DNA of 64,000 nt from Pistricoccus aurantiacus (GCF_042682565.1 NZ_JBHUIC010000030.1), one strand, 5' to 3'. Positions 28,604 through 38,043 are shown, numbered from the stretch's first letter. The notes: generated from the letters alone by a model not told the origin. Numbers and translations: made by a program.

Positions 28604-28840
28604 TCAGGGCCTTCTGACCGAGTTCCCGCCGGCGATGATCAGATTGATCTGGCTGGCGGCGGCCTGATGCATCTTTCGTTCGGCCTCCGATCCGCCAGCG
28701 TTCTCGTTGGCCGCCGCGGCGTCGTGGAGCAGCCCTATGATCTCCCCCTCGGGAAGCAGCTTGTGATCGTTCATGGCAAGCAGAAGTGACTCGCAGATCG
28801 AAAGCGCCGCCATTCCTGAGGAAATTGTATGATCTGACAT
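28604..28840 (-). CDS. Small conserved hypothetical protein
   Basis: 78 residues from the ATG at 28840, preceded by AAAGGA (a longer frame to 28879 lacks a site). The sequence is helical: SSGMAALSICESLLLAMNDHKLLPEGEIIGLLHDAAAA, then a His/Glu segment and the ending IIAGGNSVRRP. Proteins with this ALxxCESLLLAL / GGNSVR pattern occur widely without an assigned function. It is divergent from Crp/Fnr regulator 2. Confidence 0.65.
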   Translation of the reverse strand: MSDHTISSGMAALSICESLLLAMNDHKLLPEGEIIGLLHDAAAANENAGGSEAERKMHQAAASQINLIIAGGNSVRRP

Positions 28841-28881
28841 TGGATGCCGTCCTTTCTGTGAGTATGGGCTCAGGGACAAGA

Positions 28882-29724
28882 ATGAGCCGGATAACCTGCG
28901 CTAACATCGCAGGAAACGCGCCTTGCTACACTGATCGAAAGCAGCCGAGGGATTTTTTACTCGAGGACTCCTCAGATCAGGAAGATCTTTTGAATACCAT
29001 CGCCAACAGCCCGCTCGTGGCCAAGCTTTCAGCCTTCGTTGCGCTGTCGGAGGACGACCTGGCTATACTGGAGCGCCTACATCAGCGCCGCCGGACCTTT
29101 GTGGCGGGACGCGATCTGGTATATCAAGGGCAGTCGGATCATGCCGCCTACATCATGTCGGCGGGTTGGGTCTGCTCCTCCAAGCTCCAGCCCGACGGGT
29201 CGCGCCAGATAATCGACTTCCAGATACCGGGGGATTTTCTGGGGTTGCGCAGCGTTCTGCTGCAGACCTCGGATCACAGCATCGAGCCGATCGTGGAGAT
29301 TCAGGCCGCCGAGGTTCTCACTAGCGATCTTCTGGATGCCTTCGCCCAGACCCCTCGGCTGGCAACCGCCGTTCTCTGGGCCGCGTCCCGGGATGAGGCC
29401 ATAGTGGTCGAACGTCTGGTCGGATTGGGACGACGCGACGCCGACGCCCGCATGGCACATTTTCTACTGGAGCTCGGGGCCAGACTGGCGCTTGTCGGGA
29501 TGGGCAGCAAAGCGGGCTATGCCTGTCCGCTGACGCAATATCACCTCGCCGATGCACTGGGCTTGACTGCCGTGCATGTCAATCGTGTTTTGCGAAAGCT
29601 GAGGGAGGGCGGACTGGTCACGTTTCAGGACGGTCGTGTGACGTTCGATGACTATGACGGTCTGGTGGCGCTGGCGGAATTCGACCCGGCCTACTTGTCT
29701 CAGACGGGGCCGCTTTTGAAGTGA
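28882..29724 (+). CDS. Crp/Fnr-family transcription regulator 2
   Basis: Beta-roll sensor (LVYQGQSDHAAYIMSAGWVC, IDFQIPGDFLGLRSVLLQ) and C-terminal helix-turn-helix (LTQYHLADALGLTAVHVNRVLRKLREGGLV). The start is uncertain: ATG 28882 has AGGG 6 bases upstream (280 residues), while TTG 28990 has AGGAAG and gives 244 residues, closer to family length. The upstream GTG at 28786 would overlap the divergent gene. No Fnr-type cysteine cluster is convincing. The arrangement and HTH resemble regulators 1 and 3. Confidence 0.85.
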   Translation: MSRITCANIAGNAPCYTDRKQPRDFLLEDSSDQEDLLNTIANSPLVAKLSAFVALSEDDLAILERLHQRRRTFVAGRDLVYQGQSDHAAYIMSAGWVCSSKLQPDGSRQIIDFQIPGDFLGLRSVLLQTSDHSIEPIVEIQAAEVLTSDLLDAFAQTPRLATAVLWAASRDEAIVVERLVGLGRRDADARMAHFLLELGARLALVGMGSKAGYACPLTQYHLADALGLTAVHVNRVLRKLREGGLVTFQDGRVTFDDYDGLVALAEFDPAYLSQTGPLLK

Positions 29725-29804
29725 GAAGAACCATTCTTTGCCAAGCGTCGGATGGTTCCGGATGAGATCCGTATGCAGAGTCCGATGCCGAGCGCCTGAT
29801 CCAT

Positions 29805-30005
29805 GTGGCGGCCTCGGTGACCATGGCGATCAATCACATCAATCGCTCCATGGGACTATCGGACATTTATCCCTTCATACTGCCGGATATCGCGCGCCTT
29901 GAAGCTTACCTTTGCGCATGGCTGGTTGCGGCGGGGTGCCCCAGGGCGCTGAAGCCATGGCTTGTATCAAAATCAATTTTTTACTGGCTTTTCTGGTGCC
30001 GGTGA
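29805..30005 (+). other. Doubtful small frame before tRNA-Thr, possible gene remnant
   Basis: The stretch AASVTMAINHINRSMGLSDI followed by YPFILPDIARLEAYLCAWL looks protein-like, and the frame is open upstream to 29766 without an ATG or ribosome site. The 3' part is low quality and runs into the tRNA gene. It may be a decayed small gene or chance. The rest of 29725-29993 holds nothing clear. Confidence 0.25.
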
Positions 30006-30069
30006 TAGGAGTCGAACCTACGACCTTCGCATTACGAATGCGCTGCTCTACCAACTGAGCTACACCGGC
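29994..30069 (-). tRNA. tRNA-Thr(CGT)
   Basis: A 76-base cloverleaf on the minus strand. The acceptor stem is GCCGGTG/CACCGGC with encoded ACCA at 29997-29994. The D-loop is AGTTGGTA, the anticodon loop TTCGTAA (anticodon CGT, reads ACG) and the T-arm GGTTCGACTCC. The anticodon arm is the same as in E. coli thrW as I recall it. Confidence 0.97.
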
Positions 30070-30183
30070 GTGAGGAGAGGGCTCAGATGATAATGATAAA
30101 TGCCGGTGCCTTCTACCCCGGCTACAGGTCGGGCGGGGGAATCGGTTACCATGCATGCCCTTATGTATCTTGGAGAAATCCCG

Positions 30184-30648
30184 ATGATGAATTTCCGTCG
30201 CGTGGCGGTGTTTGCCTTTCTATTGTCGATGCTGGCCGGTTGCGCCGGTACGCCGTCTCAGCAATCGGACAACGATGGGGGCGAGGTGACGACCAAGCCG
30301 GACGTGACCCTGACCAATACCTACTGGAAGCTGATGAGCCTGGCGGGCGAGCAGGTCACGGTAGGGGAGGGGCAGCGCGAGCCCAGCATCCTGCTGCGTC
30401 GGGACAATCAGTGGGTCTCGGGATATTCCGGATGTAACGTTCTCAAGGGCAACTACCAGCAGGACGAGCAGCAGCTCAGTTTCGAGCAGATGGCCACCAC
30501 CATGATGGCCTGCCCGGATATGGAAACCGAGCGCGCCTTCCTGGATGCGCTCAACGCCACCGCTAGCTGGAAAGTTCAGGGCGAGCGGCTGGAGCTGTTC
30601 GACGCCAGCGGCAGGCGGCTGGCCACCTTCGAAGCGCGCTATTTCTGA
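30184..30648 (+). CDS. META-domain (HslJ-like) lipoprotein
   Basis: 154 residues. The N-terminal signal ends in the lipobox LSMLAGC, giving a lipidated cysteine at about residue 22, so the protein is membrane-anchored on the periplasmic side. The META domain spans about 45-154: NTYWKLMSLAGEQV, SGYSGCNVLKGNYQQ, and MMACPDMETERAFLDAL with the family's paired cysteines. HslJ relatives are heat-inducible or linked to novobiocin resistance; mechanism unknown. GGAG lies about 10 bases upstream of the ATG at 30184. Confidence 0.85.
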   Translation: MMNFRRVAVFAFLLSMLAGCAGTPSQQSDNDGGEVTTKPDVTLTNTYWKLMSLAGEQVTVGEGQREPSILLRRDNQWVSGYSGCNVLKGNYQQDEQQLSFEQMATTMMACPDMETERAFLDALNATASWKVQGERLELFDASGRRLATFEARYF

Positions 30649-30666
30649 CGGATTGCCCAGGCACGT

Positions 30667-31500
30667 TTAGCGCCTGGGTTCGCGCATTCGAATCAGTCCT
30701 TCCTGGGCCGTCGAGGCGATCAGGCGGCCCTGGCGGTCGTAGATACTGCCCCGGGCAAAGCCGCGAGCGCCGCCGGCCCAGGGGCTGTCCAGATCGTAGA
30801 GCAGCCAGTCGTTGACCTGCGGATGCTGATGAAACCATATCGCATGATCCAGGCTGGCGATCTGCAGCCGCGGATTGGCGAAATTCACGCCATGGGCGAT
30901 CAGGGAAGTGGCCAGCAGGTTGAAGTCGGAGCTGTAGGCCAGCAGGTAGCGGTTGAGATTTTCGTCCGCCGAGAGCTCGCCCTTCAGGCGGAACCAGATG
31001 CGCTGGCGCGGCGGCAGCTCCCGGCCGTTGCCCGGATCATCGAGGTGATACAGCAGTTCGACGGGATGGCCCTTGAATCGCTGTACCTTGGCGCCGGCGG
31101 CGACCAGGTCCTCCGGGTTTTCGAGCCCGGGCATGGCGAGCTGGTGGGCCAGGCCTTCTTCCTCACCATGAAAGGAGGCGCTGCAGAAGAAGATCGTTCT
31201 GCCATGCTGAATGGCGCTGACCCGCCGGGTGGTGAAGCTGCCGCCGTCCCGCACCGGGTCCACCTGATAGATGACCGGCTGCTTGGCATCCCCCGGGTGC
31301 AGGAAGTAGCCGTGCAGGGAATGGGCGCGACGCGAGCTGTCGAGGGTCTGAGTGGCGGCGGAAAGCGCCTGGCCGAGCACCTGGCCACCGTAGAGCTGGG
31401 GAAAGCCGAGGTCCTGGCTACGGCCGCGAAACAGATATTCTTCCAGGCGTTCCAGCCCCAGCAGGGCGACCAGATTGTCGAGTGCTTCTTGTGCCATCAT
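30667..31500 (-). CDS. tesB: Acyl-CoA thioesterase II
   Basis: Hydrolyses medium- and long-chain acyl-CoA to free fatty acid and CoA. The 277 residues form a double hot-dog fold: the first half holds FRGRSQDLGFPQLYGGQVLGQAL, and the second half carries the catalytic Asp region LLATSLIAHGVNFANPRLQIASLDHAIWFH. It ends ...RMREPRR. Single gene, convergent with the META lipoprotein. Substrate in vivo is not defined for most TesB. Confidence 0.94.
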   Translation of the reverse strand: MMAQEALDNLVALLGLERLEEYLFRGRSQDLGFPQLYGGQVLGQALSAATQTLDSSRRAHSLHGYFLHPGDAKQPVIYQVDPVRDGGSFTTRRVSAIQHGRTIFFCSASFHGEEEGLAHQLAMPGLENPEDLVAAGAKVQRFKGHPVELLYHLDDPGNGRELPPRQRIWFRLKGELSADENLNRYLLAYSSDFNLLATSLIAHGVNFANPRLQIASLDHAIWFHQHPQVNDWLLYDLDSPWAGGARGFARGSIYDRQGRLIASTAQEGLIRMREPRR

Positions 31501-31590
31501 TGAATCCCGGACTTGTCGATAAGAGGTTATCTCGCCAGACCATGATCATACGCGCGTTTCATTTTTTCCGCACAGCCGGTGAACGCCGCC

Positions 31591-32124
31591 ATGCGTAGCG
31601 ACGGCTATTACATGCACCGGGCGCTGGATCAGGCCCGTCTGGCGAGCGCCGCCGCGGAAGTGCCCATCGGCGCGGTAGTAGTGGACCCGGCGGGAGAGAT
31701 CATCGGTGCGGCGCACAATGCGCCGATCTCCCGCCACGATCCCAGCGGCCACGCGGAAATTCTCGCCCTGCGCGCCGCCGCGGCGCATATCGCCAATTAT
31801 CGACTGAGCGGCTGCACCCTCTTCGTCACCCTGGAGCCTTGCCTGATGTGCACCGGCGCCATCATCCACGCCCGCATCGCGCGGCTGGTCTATGGCGCCC
31901 CGGAGCCAGCCACGGGCATGGCGGAATCCCGGGCCAACCTGTTCGCTCAGCCCTGGTTCAATCATCAGGTGGAAGTCGAGGGCGGAATACTGGCGGGACA
32001 GTCCCAGCGGCTGCTGCGGGATTTCTTCGTCGAGCGTCGCCGGCAGGGCAACCGGGACACCGATTCCACTCCTTATAATACCGGTTCCGCGCCTTATAAC
32101 ACCGGTTCCACCACATCGAAATGA
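31591..32124 (+). CDS. tadA: tRNA-specific adenosine deaminase
   Basis: Converts A34 to inosine in tRNA-Arg(ACG). 177 residues from the ATG at 31591 (GTG 31579 is an alternative). Zinc and catalytic motifs are HAE (SGHAEILALRAAA) and PCxxC (TLEPCLMCTGAII), with the conserved NHQVEVEGGIL near the C-terminal helix. The last ~19 residues are a seven-residue tandem repeat (PYNTGSA/PYNTGST) encoded by a 21-bp duplication and are not part of the family core. Its 3' end overlaps mltF by 31 bases, tail to tail. Confidence 0.93.
   Translation: MRSDGYYMHRALDQARLASAAAEVPIGAVVVDPAGEIIGAAHNAPISRHDPSGHAEILALRAAAAHIANYRLSGCTLFVTLEPCLMCTGAIIHARIARLVYGAPEPATGMAESRANLFAQPWFNHQVEVEGGILAGQSQRLLRDFFVERRRQGNRDTDSTPYNTGSAPYNTGSTTSK
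32071..32109. repeat. 21-bp tandem duplication at the tadA/mltF 3' overlap
   Basis: CCTTATAATACCGGTTCC (32071-32088) and CCTTATAACACCGGTTCC (32092-32109) differ at one base. On the minus strand the right copy encodes the last residues and TAA stop of mltF. On the plus strand both copies extend TadA. Confidence 0.85.
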
Positions 32125-33569
32125 CCGTCTTCCGGCAGATTGTCGGAAATTTCCACGGGGCGATCCTCCAACTGATAGTACTGGCGCTGGCTGCGTTCCA
32201 GATAGTCGAGAATCTCGTAGTAGCGGCGGATGTTGCGCACGTAGATGACCGGCTCGCCGCCTCGCGCGTAGCCGTGGCGGGTCTGTTCGTACCACTGGCG
32301 TTTCTGCAGCAGCGGCAGGGCTTCGCGAACGTTCGTCCAGCGGTCCGGGTTCTTGCCGCGCTGCCTGGCCAGGCGCCGGGCGTCGTACAGATGGCCCAGG
32401 CCCACGTTGTAAGCGGCCAGGGCCATCCACAGGCGGTCGTCGCCGGTAATGCTCTCGGGCAGCCGGTCCAGGATCCCGCGCAGATAGCGCGCGCCGCCGT
32501 CGATGCTCTGGGCCGCGTCGAGACGATTGGTGACGCCGACTTCCTTGGCGGTAGGGTTGGTCAGCATCATCAGTCCGCGCACCCCGGTAGGGGAGGTCGC
32601 CGTGGGGTTCCAGTGGGACTCCTGATAGCCCACCGCCGCCAGCAGCTTCCAGTCGAAACCGGTATCCCGGGCCGCCTGACGAAACAGGTCCGCGTAATCC
32701 TCGAGCCTGGCGTTGGCCTGCTGGATGAAGGTGCGGGCCCCCACGTATTCCAGGTAGTCGTCGTGACCGAAATAACGCTCGAACAGGGCGTCGAGAACGC
32801 CGTCGCGACGCATTTCATCCAGAAATCGATTGGCTTCCCGCTGCAGGCCGATGCCTTGTCCGGCATCGAACACCCAGGCCATGCTGAGCGGTTCGCCGAG
32901 GGGAAAGCCGTCCTCGACCCCGGGGAAGAACAGGCGGTTGAGCTTGAACTGATGCCGGTAGACCACCGCCGCATCCAGCCGTCCGTCCTCCACCCGCTGC
33001 AGGAGATCCGCCACCTCCAGTGCTGCCGCCTCGCGCCAGCCCAGCGCCGGCCAGTCCTGCTGCAGCTGTCGCAACAGCTCCCCGATGCCGGAATCGTGAA
33101 TGATTCCCAGCTTCTTGCCGATCAGATCCTCGATCTCGCGCACCGGGGGAAGCCCCCGGCGATAGATCACCAGCGGCTGCAGGTTGAGGATCGGCTGGCT
33201 GTAGTGGATATCTTCCTGGGCCGGCTGCAGGGGCAGGGCGGCGGCGCCGATGTCGCCCTTGCCGGATGTGACCGCCCGCACCACGGCGGCGATGTTGTCC
33301 TCCACTTCCACTGCCAGGCTGACCCCCAGATAATCCGCGAAGCGGCGCATCAGCTCGTAATCGAAACCCGAGGGGCCGTTGCGCCCCTGATAATAAATGG
33401 TCGGGGCGTTACGGGTCACCATGGTCAGGAAATCACGGGATGCGATCCTCTCGAGCTGAGGATTGCGATAAGCCTGCTGCCAGTAAGGCACCAGGGTCAA
33501 CGCGACGACGCTACCCAGCAGCAGGTACCAGCGGGCATGACGGCGCAGATGGGCGAAGAGTCTGTACAT
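32094..33569 (-). CDS. mltF: Membrane-bound lytic murein transglycosylase F
   Basis: Cleaves the MurNAc-GlcNAc bond of peptidoglycan. The start ATG at 33569 (MYRLFAHLRRH) puts a single membrane anchor at about residues 14-32, giving 491 residues. A periplasmic solute-binding-like regulatory domain spans about 50-270 (FDYELMRRFADYLGVSLAV). The SLT catalytic domain follows, with the glutamate in VGYQESHWNPTATSPTGVRG and the MMLTNPTAKEVGV block. It is divergent from purL and overlaps tadA at the 3' end. Confidence 0.93.
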   Translation of the reverse strand: MYRLFAHLRRHARWYLLLGSVVALTLVPYWQQAYRNPQLERIASRDFLTMVTRNAPTIYYQGRNGPSGFDYELMRRFADYLGVSLAVEVEDNIAAVVRAVTSGKGDIGAAALPLQPAQEDIHYSQPILNLQPLVIYRRGLPPVREIEDLIGKKLGIIHDSGIGELLRQLQQDWPALGWREAAALEVADLLQRVEDGRLDAAVVYRHQFKLNRLFFPGVEDGFPLGEPLSMAWVFDAGQGIGLQREANRFLDEMRRDGVLDALFERYFGHDDYLEYVGARTFIQQANARLEDYADLFRQAARDTGFDWKLLAAVGYQESHWNPTATSPTGVRGLMMLTNPTAKEVGVTNRLDAAQSIDGGARYLRGILDRLPESITGDDRLWMALAAYNVGLGHLYDARRLARQRGKNPDRWTNVREALPLLQKRQWYEQTRHGYARGGEPVIYVRNIRRYYEILDYLERSQRQYYQLEDRPVEISDNLPEDGHFDVVEPVL

Positions 33570-33765
33570 GGCGGCACGAGTGGCTGGCAGGATTGTCACG
33601 ATAGCGAGCGAGCCGCCGGCTGTCACCAACGCAATTTCGCTTGCCCCCGGCTTTCCAGTATCATTGGTGGCCCTTTGCCGATGCCCGCGGCGAGCCCTTT
33701 CACGACCTGTCGTCCACGACTCGCCGCGCGGCCAACACCTTTCGTTCTTCAGAGGCTGGATCGAT

Positions 33766-36700
33766 ATGCTCGAACTGCGAGGCGCGCCCGCTCTTTCCGA
33801 TTTTCGTCATGCCAGGCTATTGGCCGCCCTGAAGGCCCAGGTGCCCGAGGTGGAAAGCCTCGGCGCCGACTACGTGCATTTTATCGATCATCAGGACGAA
33901 CTTGACGATCAAGCGATAGCGGTACTCGAGCGCCTGCTGGACTACGGCCCGACACGCCGGGCGGACAGCCCTCGAGAAGGCCATCTCTTCCTGGTGGTGC
34001 CGCGCCTGGGCACTCAGTCCCCCTGGTCCTCCAAGGCTACGGAGATCGCCCGCAACTGCGGCCTCGATCGGATCAAACGCATCGAGCGCGGTATCGCCTA
34101 TCGCATCAAGCTCGACGGCACCCTTCAGGAAGCCGCCTTTTACGCCATCGTCGCGGCCCTGCACGATCCCATGACGGAAACCGTGCTGGCCAACGCCTCC
34201 GACGCGATCAAGCTGTTTCGCCACCAGTCCCCGGCGCCCCTGGGCAAGATCGACCTGCTGGAAGGCGGGCGCAAGGCCCTGGAGGTCGCCAACGACGCCC
34301 TGGGGCTGGCCCTGGCGGAAGACGAGATCGACTACCTGATGAGCGCCTTTCAGGGACTCGATCGCAACCCCAGCGACGTCGAGCTGATGATGTTCGCCCA
34401 GGCCAACTCCGAGCACTGCCGGCACAAGATCTTCAACGCGGACTGGATCATCGACGGCGAGGCTCAGCCCCGCTCCCTGTTCGCCATGATCAAGCACACC
34501 CATGAATGCTCTCCGGAGGGGATTCTCTCCGCCTACAGCGACAACGCGGCGGTGATCGAGGGAAGTCGGGCCGGGCGTTTCTTCGCCACGCCCTTGACCA
34601 ATGAAAAGGATGGCGGACACGCCGGCTACGCCAGCCATCGGGAGCCCATCGATATCCTGATGAAGGTGGAAACCCACAACCATCCCACGGCGATCGCCCC
34701 CTATCCCGGCGCCGCCACCGGCGCCGGCGGCGAGATTCGCGACGAGGGCGCCACCGGCGTGGGCGGCAAGCCCAAGGCCGGGCTGACCGGCTTCAGCGTC
34801 TCCAATCTGCGGATTCCCGAGTTCCTGCAGCCCTGGGAAGCCTTCGACTACGGCAAGCCGGCGCGCATCAAGAGCGCCCTGGACATCATGCTCGAAGGCC
34901 CCATCGGCGGCGCTTCCTACAACAACGAGTTCGGCCGCCCCAACCTGGCGGGCTATTTCAGAAGCTACGAGCAGGACGTGCTGAGCGTGGACGGCATCGA
35001 ACGACGCGGCTATCACAAGCCGGTGATGCTGGCCGGAGGCTACGGCAACATTCGCCGTCAGCACGTGGCCAAGGGCGAGATTCCCGTGGGGGCCAGGCTG
35101 ATCGTGATGGGCGGCCCGGCGATGCTGATCGGCCTGGGCGGCGGCGCCGCCTCCAGCATGGCCTCCGGGCGCTCCAGCGCGGACCTGGACTTCGCCTCGG
35201 TGCAGCGGGACAACCCGGAAATCGAGCGCCGCGCCCAGGAAGTGATCGACCGCTGCTGGGCTCTGGGCGATGCCAATCCGATCCGCTTCATCCACGACGT
35301 GGGCGCCGGGGGGCTGTCCAACGCCCTGCCGGAGCTGGTCAAGGACGGCGGGCGCGGCGGTGCCTTCGAGCTGCGCCAGGTGCCCAGCGCGGAGCCGGGC
35401 ATGAGCCCGCTGGAAATCTGGTGCAACGAGGCCCAGGAGCGCTACGTGCTGGCGGTGGCCCCGGAAGATCTCGATACCTTCGACGCGCTTTGCGTTCGCG
35501 AACGCTGCCCCTACGCGGTGGTCGGCGAAGCGATCGAGGCGCATCATCTGAGCGTCGAGGACAGCCATTTCGCCACCCGCCCGGTGGATCTGCCCATGAG
35601 CGTGCTGTTCGGCAAGCCGCCCAGGATGCAGCGGGAATTCAACCGCCGGACCCTGGAGCGCGCCGGCGTGGCCCTGGACAACCTGGACCTGCGGGAAGCC
35701 CTGGATCGGGTGCTGCGGCTGCCGGCGGTGGCCTCCAAGAGCTTTCTGATCACCATCGGCGATCGCTCCATCACCGGGCTCGTTGCCCGGGATCAGATGG
35801 TCGGCCCCTGGCAGGTGCCGGTGGCGGACGTCGCCGTGACCACCACGAGTTTCGATACCCGTGCCGGGGAAGCCATGGCCCTGGGGGAGCGCGCTCCGGT
35901 GGCCTTGATCGATCCCGCCGCCAGCGCCCGGCTGGCGGTGGCGGAGGCCATCACCAACCTGGCGGCGGCGCCTATCGAGAAACTCGGCGATATCAAGCTT
36001 TCCGCCAACTGGATGAGCGCTGCGGCCCATCCCGGTGAGAATCAGGCGCTGTATGACGCGGTTCACGCGGTGGGCATGGAGCTGTGCCCGGCACTGGGCA
36101 TCGCCATTCCCGTGGGCAAGGATTCCCTGTCCATGCGCACCGCCTGGCAAGCGCAGGGCGCCGATGGGGAAGTCGAGGAGAAGAGCGTCACCTCGCCGCT
36201 GACGTTGGCGATCACCGGTTTCGCCCCGGTCACGGACGCCATGAAGACCCTGACCCCGCAGATCAACATGGGGCAGGATGAGAGCGACCTGATCCTGATC
36301 GACCTGGGGGGCGCCCGTCACCGCCTGGGGGGCTCGGCCCTGGCCCAGGTCTACGGCCAGGTGGGCAGCGAGTGCCCGGACCTGGACGAAGCGGAAGACC
36401 TGAAGGCCTTCTTCGGCGTCATCCAGGGGCTCAACGCGGACGACAAGCTGCTGGCCTATCACGACCGCAGCGACGGCGGCCTGATCGTTACCCTGCTGGA
36501 GATGGCCTTCGCCGCTCGAGCCGGGCTCGAGATCAAGCTCGACTGGCTGATCGACGAGCCCATCGAGGCGGTGGGCGCGCTGTTCTCGGAGGAGCTCGGC
36601 GCGGTGATCCAGGTCAACCGCAAGGATACCGAGTTTACCCTGACTCAGTTCGCCGCCGCGGGCATCGCCACCTGCGGGGTGATCGCTCGGCCTCGCTACG

Positions 36701-37704
36701 ATGATCAGGTGCGGGTCACCCTGTTCGAGGAACCGCTTCTGGAAACCACCCGGCTGCGCACCCAGCGTACCTGGGCGGAAACCAGCTATCGGCTGCAGGC
36801 GCTGCGAGACAATCCGGACTGCGCCAAGAGCGAATTCGACGGCCTGCTGGATGGCCGCGATCCGGGCCTATCCGCAAACGCCACCTTCGACGTGAACGAA
36901 GACATTACCGCACCCTTCGTCAATTCCGCGCGGCCCACTGTCGCTGTCCTGCGGGAGCAGGGGGTCAACGGCCAGGTGGAAATGGCCTGGGCCTTCCACC
37001 ACGCCGGCTTCGAGGCGGTGGACGTGCACATGAGCGATATCATCAACGGGCGGGTCACCCTGGAGCAGTTCAAGGGGCTGGTGGCCTGCGGCGGTTTCTC
37101 CTTCGGCGACGTGCTGGGGGCCGGGGGCGGCTGGGCCAAGTCCGCGCTCTACAACCCGCGGGCCCGGGAGCAGTTCGCCGCCTACTTTCAGCGCAGCGAC
37201 AACTTCGCCCTGGGGGTGTGCAACGGCTGCCAGATGCTGTCTCAGCTGCGGGAGCTGATTCCCGGCACCGAGAACTGGCCGCATTTCGTGCGCAACGAGT
37301 CGGAGCAGTTCGAGGCCCGGGTGTCCATGGTCAAGGTGGAGAAGAGTTCCTCGATCCTGCTGGCGGGCATGGAGGGTTCAAAGCTGCCCATTGCGGTGGC
37401 TCACGGCGAGGGCCGAGCGGAGTTTCGCGACGGCGGCCATCTGCGCGCCATGCAGGGCAGCCATCAGATCGCCCTGCGCTATGTGGACAACTACGGCCAG
37501 GTCACCAGCCGCTACCCGGCCAACCCCAATGGCTCGCCGGCGGGTATCACTGGCCTGACCACCCCGGACGGCCGGGTCACGGTGATGATGCCCCATCCGG
37601 AACGGGTCGCCCGGGCGGTCACCAACGCCTGGCGGCCCGCGGAATGGCGGGAAGACGGCGCCTGGATGCGCCTGTTTCGCAATGCCCGGGCCTGGCTGGG
37701 CTAG
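33766..37704 (+). CDS. purL: Phosphoribosylformylglycinamidine synthase (large fused form)
   Basis: ATP- and glutamine-dependent conversion of FGAR to FGAM in purine synthesis. Start ATG at 33766 with AGAGG upstream gives 1312 residues (E. coli 1295); the frame to 33568 is unsupported. Visible features are the N-terminal PurS-like domain, the ATP/Mg motifs around HNHPTAIAPYPGAATGAGGE, the second synthetase half, and a C-terminal class I glutaminase with nucleophile Cys in GVCNGCQMLSQL and the His/Glu pair in MPHPERV. A long antisense frame inside is a shadow. Confidence 0.97.
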   Translation: MLELRGAPALSDFRHARLLAALKAQVPEVESLGADYVHFIDHQDELDDQAIAVLERLLDYGPTRRADSPREGHLFLVVPRLGTQSPWSSKATEIARNCGLDRIKRIERGIAYRIKLDGTLQEAAFYAIVAALHDPMTETVLANASDAIKLFRHQSPAPLGKIDLLEGGRKALEVANDALGLALAEDEIDYLMSAFQGLDRNPSDVELMMFAQANSEHCRHKIFNADWIIDGEAQPRSLFAMIKHTHECSPEGILSAYSDNAAVIEGSRAGRFFATPLTNEKDGGHAGYASHREPIDILMKVETHNHPTAIAPYPGAATGAGGEIRDEGATGVGGKPKAGLTGFSVSNLRIPEFLQPWEAFDYGKPARIKSALDIMLEGPIGGASYNNEFGRPNLAGYFRSYEQDVLSVDGIERRGYHKPVMLAGGYGNIRRQHVAKGEIPVGARLIVMGGPAMLIGLGGGAASSMASGRSSADLDFASVQRDNPEIERRAQEVIDRCWALGDANPIRFIHDVGAGGLSNALPELVKDGGRGGAFELRQVPSAEPGMSPLEIWCNEAQERYVLAVAPEDLDTFDALCVRERCPYAVVGEAIEAHHLSVEDSHFATRPVDLPMSVLFGKPPRMQREFNRRTLERAGVALDNLDLREALDRVLRLPAVASKSFLITIGDRSITGLVARDQMVGPWQVPVADVAVTTTSFDTRAGEAMALGERAPVALIDPAASARLAVAEAITNLAAAPIEKLGDIKLSANWMSAAAHPGENQALYDAVHAVGMELCPALGIAIPVGKDSLSMRTAWQAQGADGEVEEKSVTSPLTLAITGFAPVTDAMKTLTPQINMGQDESDLILIDLGGARHRLGGSALAQVYGQVGSECPDLDEAEDLKAFFGVIQGLNADDKLLAYHDRSDGGLIVTLLEMAFAARAGLEIKLDWLIDEPIEAVGALFSEELGAVIQVNRKDTEFTLTQFAAAGIATCGVIARPRYDDQVRVTLFEEPLLETTRLRTQRTWAETSYRLQALRDNPDCAKSEFDGLLDGRDPGLSANATFDVNEDITAPFVNSARPTVAVLREQGVNGQVEMAWAFHHAGFEAVDVHMSDIINGRVTLEQFKGLVACGGFSFGDVLGAGGGWAKSALYNPRAREQFAAYFQRSDNFALGVCNGCQMLSQLRELIPGTENWPHFVRNESEQFEARVSMVKVEKSSSILLAGMEGSKLPIAVAHGEGRAEFRDGGHLRAMQGSHQIALRYVDNYGQVTSRYPANPNGSPAGITGLTTPDGRVTVMMPHPERVARAVTNAWRPAEWREDGAWMRLFRNARAWLG

Positions 37705-37737
37705 ATTTCTCCCTCCTCATCGAACGTTTCATCCTGA

Positions 37738-37779
37738 ATATCGCCCCGCCTGGCATCGCACTACCAGGCGGGGCGATAT
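37738..37779 (+). terminator. Strong inverted repeat after purL
   Basis: ATATCGCCCCGCCTGG-10-CCAGGCGGGGCGATAT: a 16-bp perfect stem starting 34 bases after the purL stop, followed by CGTTACC rather than a T-run. Its position and stability support terminator or mRNA-end function. The rest of the 339-base spacer (37705-38043) shows only AT-richer DNA that must hold the promoter of Crp/Fnr regulator 3. Confidence 0.75.
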
Positions 37780-38043
37780 CGTTACCGATGGCTTGTCTTT
37801 ACTCTTTTCTTCTTGCGTTTTCCATATCGGATACGTCGGAAATCTGATGTTTCAAAAGGCCCGCAGCCGTAAGCGCTGGTTACAAATGGCCGGCGCTATT
37901 CAGCGGTCAAGCGCCGTATTATTAATCCAAGTCAATTATTCCCCTGTGACTCCGGCGCACAATGGTTATGCCGCTACATATTCATCACGCCAGAACGAGC
38001 CGTACCCGCGTCTGCTCCTTGGGCGATCGAACAGGACAACGGG

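Noticed and set aside
33817..36462. 881-codon antisense frame inside purL
   Set aside because: Shadow of high-GC coding sequence: the plus strand carries every PurL motif and the antisense frame has no recognisable pattern.
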